21,741 nucleotides of DNA from DATAFT01 sp035544635 (lineage in GTDB: Bacteria > Acidobacteriota > Thermoanaerobaculia > Multivoradales > Multivoraceae), in the NCBI GenBank assembly GCA_035544635.1, contig DATKDQ010000194.1:1-21741 (forward strand), read 5' to 3'. The position numbers were made by a program, and so were the translations under genes. Below the pieces are notes generated by a model that saw nothing but the letters and a program-made list of their open reading frames with translations, did not search any database and was not told the origin of the DNA. Shown piece after piece: positions 5,097 through 12,497 of the stretch. Every line of letters begins with the position of its first letter. The first letter of the stretch is position 1.

Positions 5097-7040
5097 ATGG
5101 CCTACGTCGGCACCTACACCGCCCTCACGGCCGGCCTCTTCGTCCTCCTCTATCTGACCGGCCACGCCGCGTCGCGGCGCTTCCTGGCGTCGCCGCGGAG
5201 CTTCGAGGAAGGCCTGGGGCTGCGTGTGGTCACCGGCGTGGCGGTCTGGGTCGCGCTGCTCTTCTCGCTCGCGGCGGTCCAGCTGCTGCGGCCATCGGCG
5301 ATCTACGCCGCGATCGCGCTGGCCGCCGCCGCGGGCGTCTGGAGCGTCCTTCGGCGGAATGGCGCCCTGCTTTCGGACGGCGCTGGGGCACGGGCACCCG
5401 TCGCGGACGCTCTGCCGGGCCCGCGTCTTCGGCAAGACCCGGCAGCGATCCTCCTGGCGGTGGTGGTCGCCGCCGTGCTCGTGGCCCTCTGGGCGCAGGC
5501 GCTGCGCCCGATCGTCGCCTGGGACGCCGACGTCTACCACCTCACGGTGCCGCGCCTCTATCTCGAGCACGGCGGCTTCCGGCGGATCGCGTTCAACGTC
5601 TACTCCAACTGGCCGCTCGCGGTGCAGCTCCTCTACGCGCTGGCCATGGCCGTCAAGGACTACATCCTCGCGACCGCGCTCCACTTCGGCTTCGGCGTGC
5701 TGCTCGCGACCCTTGCCGGCGCTCTGGTCGCCCGCGCGGCAACCCCGCTCTGGGGCGTGATCGCGGCGGGGCTCCTCCTGCTCCACCCGGTCCTCCTGTT
5801 CGAGATCCGGATCGCTTACGTCGACGTCGCGTGCGCGTTCTTCCTCTTCGCCGGCTTCCTCGCCCTTCTCCGCGCGCTCGACGACCCCGAGAACGAGCTC
5901 CGCTTCCTGCTCGCCGCCGGTATCGCCTGCGGAGTGCTGGCGGCGGCGAAGCTCAACGGCGTCTTCGGTGCGGTCGCGATCGCCGCCGTCTACGCCGGCT
6001 CGCGCCTCTCCGGCGGCGCGCCCGCCGCTGCTCTGGCGCGCCCGCTCCTCGCGTTCGCCGCCCCGGTGGTGGTCCTCGGCCTGCCCTGGCTGGCGAAGAG
6101 CCTGTGGCTCACCGGCAACCCGGTCTATCCGCTTCTCCACGACGTCTTCGGCGGGCCGGAGTGGAGCGAGCCGCTGGCGCGCGCGCACCGCGCCTGGCAG
6201 CGCTCGATCGGGATGGGACGCTCCCCGCTCGACTACCTGCTGCTGCCCTTCCGCGCTCTCTTCTCGGGAGGAGAGGGCTATGCCCGCTTCGACGGGCGCC
6301 TCCATCCCCTGGCGGGCATCCTGCTTCCCTGCGCGCTGCTCGCCGCCCGCCGCGAGCCGCTGGTGCGGCGCGCGCTCGGCGTCGCCGGGCTGTACTTCGC
6401 CTTGTGGGCGGCGACCTCGCAGCAGATGCGCTTGCTCATCCCGGTGCTGCCGCTCCTGGCGGTCGCGACCGCCGTCGCCGGGCACTCGTTGACGTCGCGA
6501 TGGCTGCCGCGCCCGGCACTCGCGGCGCGCGGGCTCGCCGCGCTCCTGGCCGTCCTCCTGCTCCAGGCGAGCGCGGTCTACGTCGGGCAGGCGCCGCGGC
6601 TCTACGCCGCCCTGTGGACGCGAGGCGACGAGCTGCGCGCGCACGCGACCGACGAGGTGGCGGTGGGACCGGACGGGGTCGAGGTCCAGCCCGGCGTGTT
6701 CGGCGTGATCGACGAGCTGCTGCCGGCCGACGCGAAGCTCCTCTTCGTCAACCTGAACCGCGGCTTCTTCAGTCGCCGCGAGTACGTGGCCGACAGCTTC
6801 TTCGAGGCGTCGCAGGTCGCAGCCATGCTCCAGGAGCTGGGTGATCGCGAGGGGATCCGCCGCGGCCTCGCCGAGCGCGGCATCACGCACGTGCTGGTGG
6901 AACGGCAGGAGGGCGGCCCTCGCTATCCGCAGGGCTTCGTCGAGCTGCTCGAGGATCCGGCGACGCGCGTCGTGTACCGGTCGCGCGATGGAAGGTTCAC
7001 GCTGTTCGCGCTTGCGCCCCAGGGGATCGGCGCGAGCTGA
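5097..7040 (+). CDS. GT-C-like multi-pass membrane protein (possible lipid-carrier-dependent glycosyltransferase, family 39-like)
   Basis: This 647-aa protein has about 11-13 hydrophobic segments: near residues 8-22, 43-63, 67-82, 117-136, then most of 160-475. A soluble C-terminal part of about 150 residues begins around 500. The first large non-cytoplasmic loop holds RPIVAWDADVYHLTVPRLY (137-155), with acidic residues D143 and D145 at the position of the catalytic Asp/Glu of GT-C/ArnT/PMT-type enzymes. Two GNPVYPL-type and PWLAKSLWLTGNP loops further resemble that superfamily. Such enzymes move sugars from polyprenyl-phosphate donors to lipid or protein acceptors outside the membrane. The C-terminal part (VFGVIDELLPADAKLLFVN) resembles the soluble tail common in these proteins. 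Donor and acceptor are unknown. The start is ATG 5097; a TAGTCTGG box lies at 5073. The 3' end overlaps the convergent cbiX gene by 44 bp. Confidence 0.72.
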   Translation: MAYVGTYTALTAGLFVLLYLTGHAASRRFLASPRSFEEGLGLRVVTGVAVWVALLFSLAAVQLLRPSAIYAAIALAAAAGVWSVLRRNGALLSDGAGARAPVADALPGPRLRQDPAAILLAVVVAAVLVALWAQALRPIVAWDADVYHLTVPRLYLEHGGFRRIAFNVYSNWPLAVQLLYALAMAVKDYILATALHFGFGVLLATLAGALVARAATPLWGVIAAGLLLLHPVLLFEIRIAYVDVACAFFLFAGFLALLRALDDPENELRFLLAAGIACGVLAAAKLNGVFGAVAIAAVYAGSRLSGGAPAAALARPLLAFAAPVVVLGLPWLAKSLWLTGNPVYPLLHDVFGGPEWSEPLARAHRAWQRSIGMGRSPLDYLLLPFRALFSGGEGYARFDGRLHPLAGILLPCALLAARREPLVRRALGVAGLYFALWAATSQQMRLLIPVLPLLAVATAVAGHSLTSRWLPRPALAARGLAALLAVLLLQASAVYVGQAPRLYAALWTRGDELRAHATDEVAVGPDGVEVQPGVFGVIDELLPADAKLLFVNLNRGFFSRREYVADSFFEASQVAAMLQELGDREGIRRGLAERGITHVLVERQEGGPRYPQGFVELLEDPATRVVYRSRDGRFTLFALAPQGIGAS

Positions 7041-7740
7041 CGAGGTCGACCACGATCTCCTCGATCGCGGGATCGAGCCCGAACGGACGATCGAGGATCA
7101 GGGCGCGCGCTCCGCCGGACGCATCGATGCCGAGACGGCTCGCCAGGTCGCGCGTCGCGTGCCGGCCCGCCCCGATCAGGAGCGGGACGACGATCAGGTC
7201 TCTCTCCGATGAGTATCCGGTCACCAATTCTAGGGCCGGCTCCTCGTCGAGGAAGAAGGCGCGCGAAGGCAGGCCGGTGCGGCGCTCGAGCTCGCGAGCC
7301 GTCGCCTCGGCGGCCTGGCGGCTGCCGCGGTGGCGCGGCGTGCCGTGAGCGACCAGGGCCACCGCGGGGGTCTCGAGCGTATGCCTCGCGACCAGCTCGG
7401 CGACGCGGCGGGCGAGCATCTCACCGATCGCGGGATGGGTGCCGACGGGAGGCGTCTGGCGCACGCGAAGCGCCGGAAACCGGCGGTTACGGGCCAGCGC
7501 GGCGGGCAGCACGCGATCGCAGTAGTAGCCCTCGCTCTGGAGTAGCGGCACCACCACGACATCGTCGCAGCGCAGCTCGTCGAGCGCTCGGGAGAGCTCG
7601 GGATCGCCTCGATGGAACGCGGCGGTTGCCTCGTCGAACCGCAGCCGCCGGCCGACGCGGCGCGCGAGCCGGTGAAGGGTCTCGTTGACGCCGGGCTCCG
7701 TCGAGCCGTGGGCCGCGAGCACCAGCGCGCGGCCGTTCAT
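6997..7740 (-). CDS. cbiX: Sirohydrochlorin chelatase, CbiX/SirB family (two-domain)
   Basis: This 247-aa protein consists of two chelatase half-domains. The N-half has LVLAAHGS (His11) and PLLQSEGYYCDRVLP (66-79). The C-half has VALVAHGT (His132) and VVPLLIGAGRHATRD (184-198, His194). CbiX and SirB enzymes insert Co2+ or Fe2+ into sirohydrochlorin. The C-half keeps both metal/substrate His positions (AHG and GRH); the N-half keeps only AHG, with GYYC at the second site. Gene order cysH-cbiX favours Fe insertion to make sirohaem for sulfite reductase, rather than cobalt for B12, but this is inference. The start is ATG 7740; an extended frame upstream to 8043 overlaps cysH and is rejected. The gap to the cysH stop is 76 bp. 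Confidence 0.85.
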   Translation of the reverse strand: MNGRALVLAAHGSTEPGVNETLHRLARRVGRRLRFDEATAAFHRGDPELSRALDELRCDDVVVVPLLQSEGYYCDRVLPAALARNRRFPALRVRQTPPVGTHPAIGEMLARRVAELVARHTLETPAVALVAHGTPRHRGSRQAAEATARELERRTGLPSRAFFLDEEPALELVTGYSSERDLIVVPLLIGAGRHATRDLASRLGIDASGGARALILDRPFGLDPAIEEIVVDLVSSRRSPGAQARTA

Positions 7741-7816
7741 GACCTGGGCGAGGGGCGCGGCCGAGAGTCCTGGACCGCCGCTACCGCCGCGGGTACGGAC
7801 GGCACGGCGCGCACGG

Positions 7817-8557
7817 TCACTTCGCGAAATGGAGGCCACACTCGGTCTTGTCCGTCCCACTCCAGCGGCCCAGCCGCGTGTAGCTGTCGGGAGCAGCGCC
7901 CTCGACCGGCTTCGTGCAGTGGGTGCAGCCGAGCGTCGGGTAACCCTGCTCGTGGAGCGCGTTGTACGGCACGTCGTTCTCGCGCACGTAGCGCCACACG
8001 TCGGTGCGGTCCCAGAACGCCAGCGGGTTGAGCTTGAGCACATTGAAGCGCGGGTCCCACTCGACCATCTCGACGCGCGCCCGGGTAGGTCCCTGAGAGC
8101 GGCGGATGGCGGAGATCCAGATGTCCGCGCGCTGCATCAGCTGGCGCAAGGGCTCGACCTTGCGGATCCTGCAACAGAGGTCGGGGTCGCGCTTCCACAG
8201 CTCGGCGCCGTGCGCCGCCGCCTGCTGCTCCGCGGTGACGCTGGTGCCGCGGTTGACGAAGCTCAGGTGGGGATAGCGCTCCCGCATCCGATCGATGAGC
8301 TCGTAGGTCTCGGGGAAGAAGAACATGGTGTCGAGGTAGGTGACCTCGAGCGCCACCCCGCGGCGCGCGTACATGTCGACGAGGGCGCAGCCCTCCATGC
8401 CGAAGGAGGTGGTCAGTACCGTCCGCCAGCCCTTGAATCGTTCGAGGGACCAGCAGATGAATTCGTCAGTGGAGGTGGTGGGGCCGAAGCGGAAGTCCTC
8501 GGGAGAGATCTCGCCGCTGGAGACGCCCCGATCGCCATCGAATGTCGCCAGGTTCAC
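7817..8557 (-). CDS. cysH: Thioredoxin-dependent adenylyl-sulfate (APS) reductase, [4Fe-4S] type
   Basis: CysH reduces activated sulfate to sulfite in assimilatory sulfate reduction in the cytosol. The 246-aa protein has the P-loop-like TTSFGMEG (49-56), LDTMFFFPETYELID (75-89), DPDLCCRIRKVEPL (125-138), IRRSQGPTRA (151-160), WDPRFNVLKLNPL (167-179) and the C-terminal catalytic KTECGLH (Cys240). The paired cysteines C128-C129 and C211-x-x-C214 are the [4Fe-4S] ligands that mark APS reductases; PAPS-specific enzymes lack them. The start GTG at 8557 is chosen because AAGGAGG lies 7 nt upstream (8565-8571). The in-frame ATG at 8575 would place that ribosome-binding site inside the gene. It is the first gene of a cysH-cbiX unit, transcribed from the promoter and operator at 8602-8651. 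Confidence 0.93.
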   Translation of the reverse strand: MNLATFDGDRGVSSGEISPEDFRFGPTTSTDEFICWSLERFKGWRTVLTTSFGMEGCALVDMYARRGVALEVTYLDTMFFFPETYELIDRMRERYPHLSFVNRGTSVTAEQQAAAHGAELWKRDPDLCCRIRKVEPLRQLMQRADIWISAIRRSQGPTRARVEMVEWDPRFNVLKLNPLAFWDRTDVWRYVRENDVPYNALHEQGYPTLGCTHCTKPVEGAAPDSYTRLGRWSGTDKTECGLHFAK

Positions 8558-8601
8558 CGCACCGCCTCCTTCCATCCCAGCGTTTCGCCGTCGCCTCGGA
8601 A

Positions 8602-8630
8602 ATCGTAGGTAACAATCATGACTAAGTCAA
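8602..8630 (-). promoter_or_regulatory. sigma70-type promoter of cysH-cbiX
   Basis: On the minus strand TTGACT (8630-8625) and TACGAT (8607-8602) are exactly 17 bp apart, the best promoter in the window. The predicted start is near 8595, giving a leader of about 38 nt. The -35 box lies inside a TGACTTAGTCA dyad. Confidence 0.75.
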
Positions 8631-8651
8631 TCACAATTATCAACTAAGTCA
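8619..8651 (-). promoter_or_regulatory. Tandem operator candidate overlapping the cysH promoter
   Basis: ACTAAGTCA occurs twice on the plus strand, at 8621-8629 and 8643-8651, 22 bp apart (about two helical turns). The first is part of the 11-bp dyad TGACTAAGTCA (8619-8629), which covers the -35 box; the second is a less perfect dyad. The stretch is strikingly AT-rich. Placement over -35 and upstream suggests repression, or repression plus cooperative binding, by a sulfur- or cysteine-responsive regulator. The regulator is not identifiable from this window. Confidence 0.6.
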
Positions 8652-8698
8652 CGAATACGGACGGGCGAGCCCGAGGTTGCGGCGCCAGGTCGCCCTGT

Positions 8699-9352
8699 TC
8701 AACGTGAGGCGAACCGCTCGAGGGCGGTGCTGACGGTGCTCTCGACCACCCCGGGGTGAGCGAGGATCTCGATCAGCCACGGCGGCCGGTCCTCCGCCGC
8801 GACGGCGATCGGGTCGGGGACACCCGACAGGTGGACCGCCTGGCGGGCGAAGAGCTGGGCGTATGCGGGGGGCCTGGCGTCGTGGGACAGCTCCTCGAGC
8901 GCGAACGGGTCGGGCGGGTCCGAACGGTCGAAGGCTGGACGCAGCAGCATCGGTCCGCCCTGCGCTCCCCCACCTTCGAGCCCGCGACCTCCACAGAGGA
9001 CGGCGCCCTTGACCAGGGAGGGGCGGGCGCCGCCGATGAGGAGGGCCACGTAGGCGCCGAGCCCCCAGCCGACCACCGTCGCCTCGCCGAGCTCGGCGAG
9101 CGCCACGTCGGCGTCCGCCATGCAGACCTCCGCCGTGTACCCGCCGCCCAGGGGGACGGTGGAGCCGCCATGGCCGGTGAAGTCGAGGCCCCAGACCTCG
9201 CCGGGCCAGCCCCCGACCTCAGGAGGAGCGCGCTGCGGCGTACGCCCGCCCAGCTCGTGCAGGAGGAGCAGCGGACGCGCCGACGCCGTCCCGTTCGCGA
9301 GGCGCTGGAGCGCCAGCTCGACCCGGCCGTGGCGAAGCCGGCGCGGAGTCAT
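8699..9352 (-). CDS. Alpha/beta-hydrolase fold protein lacking the nucleophilic Ser (probable pseudoenzyme)
   Basis: This 217-aa protein has the hydrolase-fold order: RPLLLLHELGG (26-36) in the oxyanion region, EVWGLDFTGHGGST (52-65), and the nucleophile-elbow strand ATVVGWGLGAYVALL (91-105). The elbow reads G95-W-G97-L-G99, so the nucleophile position of GxSxG is Gly; the codon is GGG on the minus strand. The lid is short and the C-terminus ends in a helix (STVSTALERFASR). Its ATG (9352) overlaps the stop of the upstream, catalytically complete hydrolase gene by 4 bp (ATGA), so the two are translationally coupled. The length is below the usual 260-300 residues. Whether it is inactive, or uses another residue, cannot be told. 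Confidence 0.75.
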   Translation of the reverse strand: MTPRRLRHGRVELALQRLANGTASARPLLLLHELGGRTPQRAPPEVGGWPGEVWGLDFTGHGGSTVPLGGGYTAEVCMADADVALAELGEATVVGWGLGAYVALLIGGARPSLVKGAVLCGGRGLEGGGAQGGPMLLRPAFDRSDPPDPFALEELSHDARPPAYAQLFARQAVHLSGVPDPIAVAAEDRPPWLIEILAHPGVVESTVSTALERFASR

Positions 9353-10314
9353 ACCGGACCCTGCCGGGCCCGTGCCTCGCCACCCAGGAACTCCAGCACC
9401 CGCCGCGCCACGCGGTCGGGGTCTTCGATGTGCAGGAAGTGCCCCAGATCCTCCACGTCCTCGACCGTCGAGCCGGGCGCCACGTGAGGCCGTAGCTCCT
9501 CGGCGCGGCTCCCCCAACCCATCGGCTCGACGACGCGGCTCACCAGGCCGAGCATCGGCACCCGGAGGGACGGGAGCTGTGCGAGCACCCAGCCCGGCCG
9601 CCAGGGGCCGAAGCCTCCCATCCGCAGCGCCGGATCGAGCTTCCACCGCCAGCCGTCGGCGTCCTGCCGCGCGCCCGCCGTGACCAGGTAGCACAGCCAC
9701 TCGAAGGGGAGCCGAGGGTTCATCCTGCCCCGCCGCCGCGCCAGCTCCTCGATCGTTCCCGCGCGACGCTCGGCCTGGTGCGCGCGCCGGCGATGATCGA
9801 GCCAGGCGGCGAGCATGTCGGCGCGGCCCTGCACCCGCTCCTCCTTGGTCAGATCGCGGCGGCTGCGCCGGCGGGTCGACGGCAGCCCGTCGAGGCTGAC
9901 GAGACTCGTGACCCGCTCCGGGAAGAACAGGGCGAGATCGAGCAGGAGTCCGCCCCCCTTCGAGTGGCCGACTAGCGGCAGCGGATCCCCGGCGGTCGAT
10001 TGGAGCACCGCGAGCGCGTCGCGGACGTCCGCCTCCCAGCTATAGAGCACGGCGGGATCGGAGTCGCCGTGGCCGCGATGGTCCCAGGACACGACGCGCC
10101 AGCCGGCGGCCGCGAGCAGCGGCGCGAAGACGTCGAAGGTGCGGGCGAAGTCGCTGCCGCCGTGCGCGAGCAGGAGCGGCGGGTCGGCGCTGTCCCCCCA
10201 CTCGACGACCGCGAGGCGAACCCCCTGGCTCGCCACCCAGCGCCGGCGTGCCGGCGCCGCAGCACCGGGATAGGCGGCGTAGCGGGCAGTTTCGTCGAAG
10301 GCGGCGACCGACAC
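9349..10314 (-). CDS. Alpha/beta-hydrolase family protein
   Basis: This 321-aa protein has a full hydrolase scaffold: PPLLLAHGGSDFART (45-59, oxyanion HGG), VVSWDHRGHGDSD (74-86), the nucleophile elbow LVGHSKGGGLLL (114-125, Ser118), a cap domain rich in Arg/Glu (about 145-215), and catalytic His near 292 in DLGHFLHIEDP. The substrate is unknown; ester, lactone or epoxide hydrolysis are all possible. The GTG start at 10314 is preferred, since the open frame to 10377 runs under the divergent exported-protein gene. GAGGAG lies only 2 nt upstream of the GTG, the same close spacing as at the selenoprotein GTG. It is followed by the overlapping pseudohydrolase gene. Confidence 0.83.
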   Translation of the reverse strand: MSVAAFDETARYAAYPGAAAPARRRWVASQGVRLAVVEWGDSADPPLLLAHGGSDFARTFDVFAPLLAAAGWRVVSWDHRGHGDSDPAVLYSWEADVRDALAVLQSTAGDPLPLVGHSKGGGLLLDLALFFPERVTSLVSLDGLPSTRRRSRRDLTKEERVQGRADMLAAWLDHRRRAHQAERRAGTIEELARRRGRMNPRLPFEWLCYLVTAGARQDADGWRWKLDPALRMGGFGPWRPGWVLAQLPSLRVPMLGLVSRVVEPMGWGSRAEELRPHVAPGSTVEDVEDLGHFLHIEDPDRVARRVLEFLGGEARARQGPV

Positions 10315-10336
10315 GGCTCCTCGAGGTTCGTCTAAG

Positions 10337-11554
10337 ATGTCGCGAATGCGAAGCGCGACGCTCGCGAAGGCGGGCATTCTAACCCTCGTCGGCTTCCTCG
10401 GCCTCCTCGGCGCCGGACCGGCGCCGGCGGCGGGACCGGAGTGGACCTCGGTCGATCCGCCGGCGTCCCCGACGGCGCTCGCGCCGCGCCTGACCTCGTC
10501 GGGCGACGACCTGCTCCTCTCCTGGCTCGAGGAGCAGGCCGACGGGGGCGGGCACCGTTTCCTGGTCTCCCGCCTCGATCACGACGCATTCGCCGCCCCG
10601 GAGATCATCCACGAGAGCGCCGCCATCTTCGCCAACTGGGTGGACGTTCCCGGCGTGGCGGTGCTCCCCGCGGGTGGCGAGCGCGTGGCCTGGTGGCTCG
10701 AGCACCTGGAGGGGGCCGCCCACGCCTACGGAGTCCGCCTCGCCCGCTCCGTCGGGGACGGACAGCCGTGGACCGCAGGCGACTGGCTGCACGAGGACCG
10801 ATCGCTGGTCGAGCACGGCTTCGTGAGCCTGGTTGCTCGGAGCGCCCGCGCCTTCTGGCTCGACGGCCGCGACATGAGCACGGGCGGAGACAGCGCTCTG
10901 CTCGCGCGGCGGCTGCACCGGCCCGACACCCGCGAGATCGTGCTCGACCCCCGTGTCTGCGAATGCTGCAGCACCGACGCGGCGTTCGGTCACGAAGGAC
11001 CGATCGTGGCCTATCGCGACCGCTCCGATGACGAGGTGCGAGACATCGCGGTCGTGCGCGAGACCGGGTCCGGCTTCTCCGCCCCGTTGATCGTGCACGC
11101 CGACGGGTGGGAGATCCACGGCTGCCCGGTCCAGGGTCCCGCGATCGACGCCGGCGCCTCCACGCCGGCCGTCGTGGTGGCGTGGCTCACCGCAGCCAGG
11201 GACGAGCCGCGGGTACAGGTCGCGTTCTCGCACGACTCCGGGCGCTCGTTCGATCCACCGATCGTGGTCGACTCCGAGGATCCGATCGGAAGAGTGAGTG
11301 TCTCGCTCGAGAACGACGGCGCGGCCTGGGTGTCGTGGCTCGCCCGAAGCGACGGAGCCGCAAAGGTCACCGTCGCGAAGGTCGACGCGCAGGCGGGCGT
11401 CGGCCCTCGCGAGATCGTCGGCTCGACCAGCGCCGCGCGCGCCAGCGGCGTGCCGCGCCTCATTCGCCACCGCGACTCGCTCTGGCTGACCTGGATCGAG
11501 CTCTCGCCGTCCGGTGACCGGCGTCTTCGGGTGTCCCTGCGCTCGCATGACTGA
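10337..11554 (+). CDS. Exported Asp-box (sialidase/BNR-like) protein with CxCC motif
   Basis: This 405-aa protein starts with a signal peptide (basic n-region, hydrophobic LTLVGFLGLLGAG, Ala-rich cleavage area near 32). The mature part looks like a beta-propeller: repeated short strands of W/F-x-D patterns and one canonical Asp box, SHDSGRSF (298-305). It carries VCECCSTDAAF (C208, C210, C211), YRDRSDDEVRDIAVV (226-240) and DGWEIHGCPVQGPAID (257-272, Cys263). I recall these motifs from exported proteins usually auto-annotated as sialidase-like. Sialidase activity itself is not supported: the catalytic Arg triad cannot be assigned. The four Cys and nearby His could form a metal site or disulfides (inference). 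Starts at ATG 10337 or 10346 are both possible; a TAAGAT box at 10332-10337 favours 10346 with almost no leader. Confidence 0.75.
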   Translation: MSRMRSATLAKAGILTLVGFLGLLGAGPAPAAGPEWTSVDPPASPTALAPRLTSSGDDLLLSWLEEQADGGGHRFLVSRLDHDAFAAPEIIHESAAIFANWVDVPGVAVLPAGGERVAWWLEHLEGAAHAYGVRLARSVGDGQPWTAGDWLHEDRSLVEHGFVSLVARSARAFWLDGRDMSTGGDSALLARRLHRPDTREIVLDPRVCECCSTDAAFGHEGPIVAYRDRSDDEVRDIAVVRETGSGFSAPLIVHADGWEIHGCPVQGPAIDAGASTPAVVVAWLTAARDEPRVQVAFSHDSGRSFDPPIVVDSEDPIGRVSVSLENDGAAWVSWLARSDGAAKVTVAKVDAQAGVGPREIVGSTSAARASGVPRLIRHRDSLWLTWIELSPSGDRRLRVSLRSHD

Positions 11555-11612
11555 CCCGCGGTTGGGGGCGGGCGCGCAGGCACCCGTATGTTACGATGGC
11601 GATGTCATCGTC

Positions 11613-12479
11613 ATGATCTCGCGCTGTCGCATCGCGTCCTGCCTCCTCGCCGGGGTGCTCGCCTCCTCCGCGGCCACGGCCGATTCGGTCTACCTCAAGA
11701 ACGGACAGATCTTCGAGGGCGTCGTGGCGGTGGTCTCGGGCGATCAGGTGCGCATCGACCTCGCGATCGGCAGCATGCGCCTTCCACTGTCGCAGGTGGA
11801 TCGCATCGAAGAGATCGGCTCGACGCTCGGCGAGTATCGCGAGCGCGAGACGCGCCTGCGCCGCGAGGCGGCCGGCGCCGGCGATTGGCTCGAGCTCGCT
11901 CTATGGGCGCGGGCGCGCGACTTCGGTCGCGGCGTCGAGAAGGCGGCCCTCGCCGCGGCGCGCCTCGACCCCGAGCTCGACGCGCTCGCTCCGGTGATGG
12001 CCAGCCTGGGCTTCGTCTTCGACGACAGCGCGCGCCAGTGGGTGCCGTACGCCGAGTCGATGCGGCGCCAGGGTCTGGTCGAAGACGGCGGGCAGTGGAT
12101 CACGCCCGAGGAGAGGCGGGAGCGCGGGCGTGCCGGCATCGAGATCGCCGACGTCTCGTCCTCGCGCGCCGACGATCACCTCGACAAGGCGCTCGACATC
12201 CTCGCCGAGGCCGTCAAGCACGACGCTCCGAGCCAGACCACCGTCATCGTCCAGCCCACGGTCGGCACCGGCTTCGGTTTCTGGCCCGGCTTCACCCCGG
12301 GAGCGTTCATCGCGCCACCAGGGCTCGACGAGCCGGGAATCGGCTCGGTGCTGCCGTTCTCGCTGTCCGGCACGTTCTTCCGCGGCGACGCCAGGGCCAC
12401 CGGCGAGACGACCTGGAACCAGATGACGCGCCGCCAGCCCGGCAGCTTCATTCCGGCGAACCCGCGCTTCTTCCGCTGA
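11613..12479 (+). CDS. Hypothetical exported protein
   Basis: The family is not named. The 288-aa product begins with a signal peptide (hydrophobic SCLLAGVLASSAATA, likely cleaved before DSVYLKNG at about 24). A small beta-rich domain SVYLKNGQIFEGVVAVVSGD to DRIEE (25-67) resembles the Sm-like 'KDG...EG.V' fold in many exported proteins of soil bacteria. An Arg/Glu-rich helical region follows (70-130), then two W-[VI]-[PT] motifs, RQWVPYAESMRRQGLV (141-156) and GQWITPEERRER (160-171). The C-terminus is Gly/Phe/Pro-rich (FGFWPGFTPGAF). The ATG at 11613 is chosen because the signal peptide starts there; the frame is open upstream to 11514, inside the previous gene. TACGATGG at 11592 may be its -10 box. 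Confidence 0.7.
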   Translation: MISRCRIASCLLAGVLASSAATADSVYLKNGQIFEGVVAVVSGDQVRIDLAIGSMRLPLSQVDRIEEIGSTLGEYRERETRLRREAAGAGDWLELALWARARDFGRGVEKAALAAARLDPELDALAPVMASLGFVFDDSARQWVPYAESMRRQGLVEDGGQWITPEERRERGRAGIEIADVSSSRADDHLDKALDILAEAVKHDAPSQTTVIVQPTVGTGFGFWPGFTPGAFIAPPGLDEPGIGSVLPFSLSGTFFRGDARATGETTWNQMTRRQPGSFIPANPRFFR

Positions 12480-12497
12480 AGAGCCTCGCGCGGCCCC

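Noticed and set aside
3611..5098. Long minus-strand open frame opposite fprA
   Set aside because: It is a GC-rich shadow: the plus strand encodes an unmistakable FprA, and the minus translation has no family features.
4908..6890. 660-codon minus-strand open frame opposite the membrane protein gene
   Set aside because: Its Arg/Glu/Gln-rich low-complexity translation is typical of antisense GC-rich frames; the plus strand has clear TM segments.
8657..8668. CGGG-CGAG-CCCG mini-hairpin as a terminator after the hydrolase gene
   Set aside because: The stem is only 4-5 bp with no U tract, and it lies upstream of the cysH operator; too weak in GC-rich DNA.
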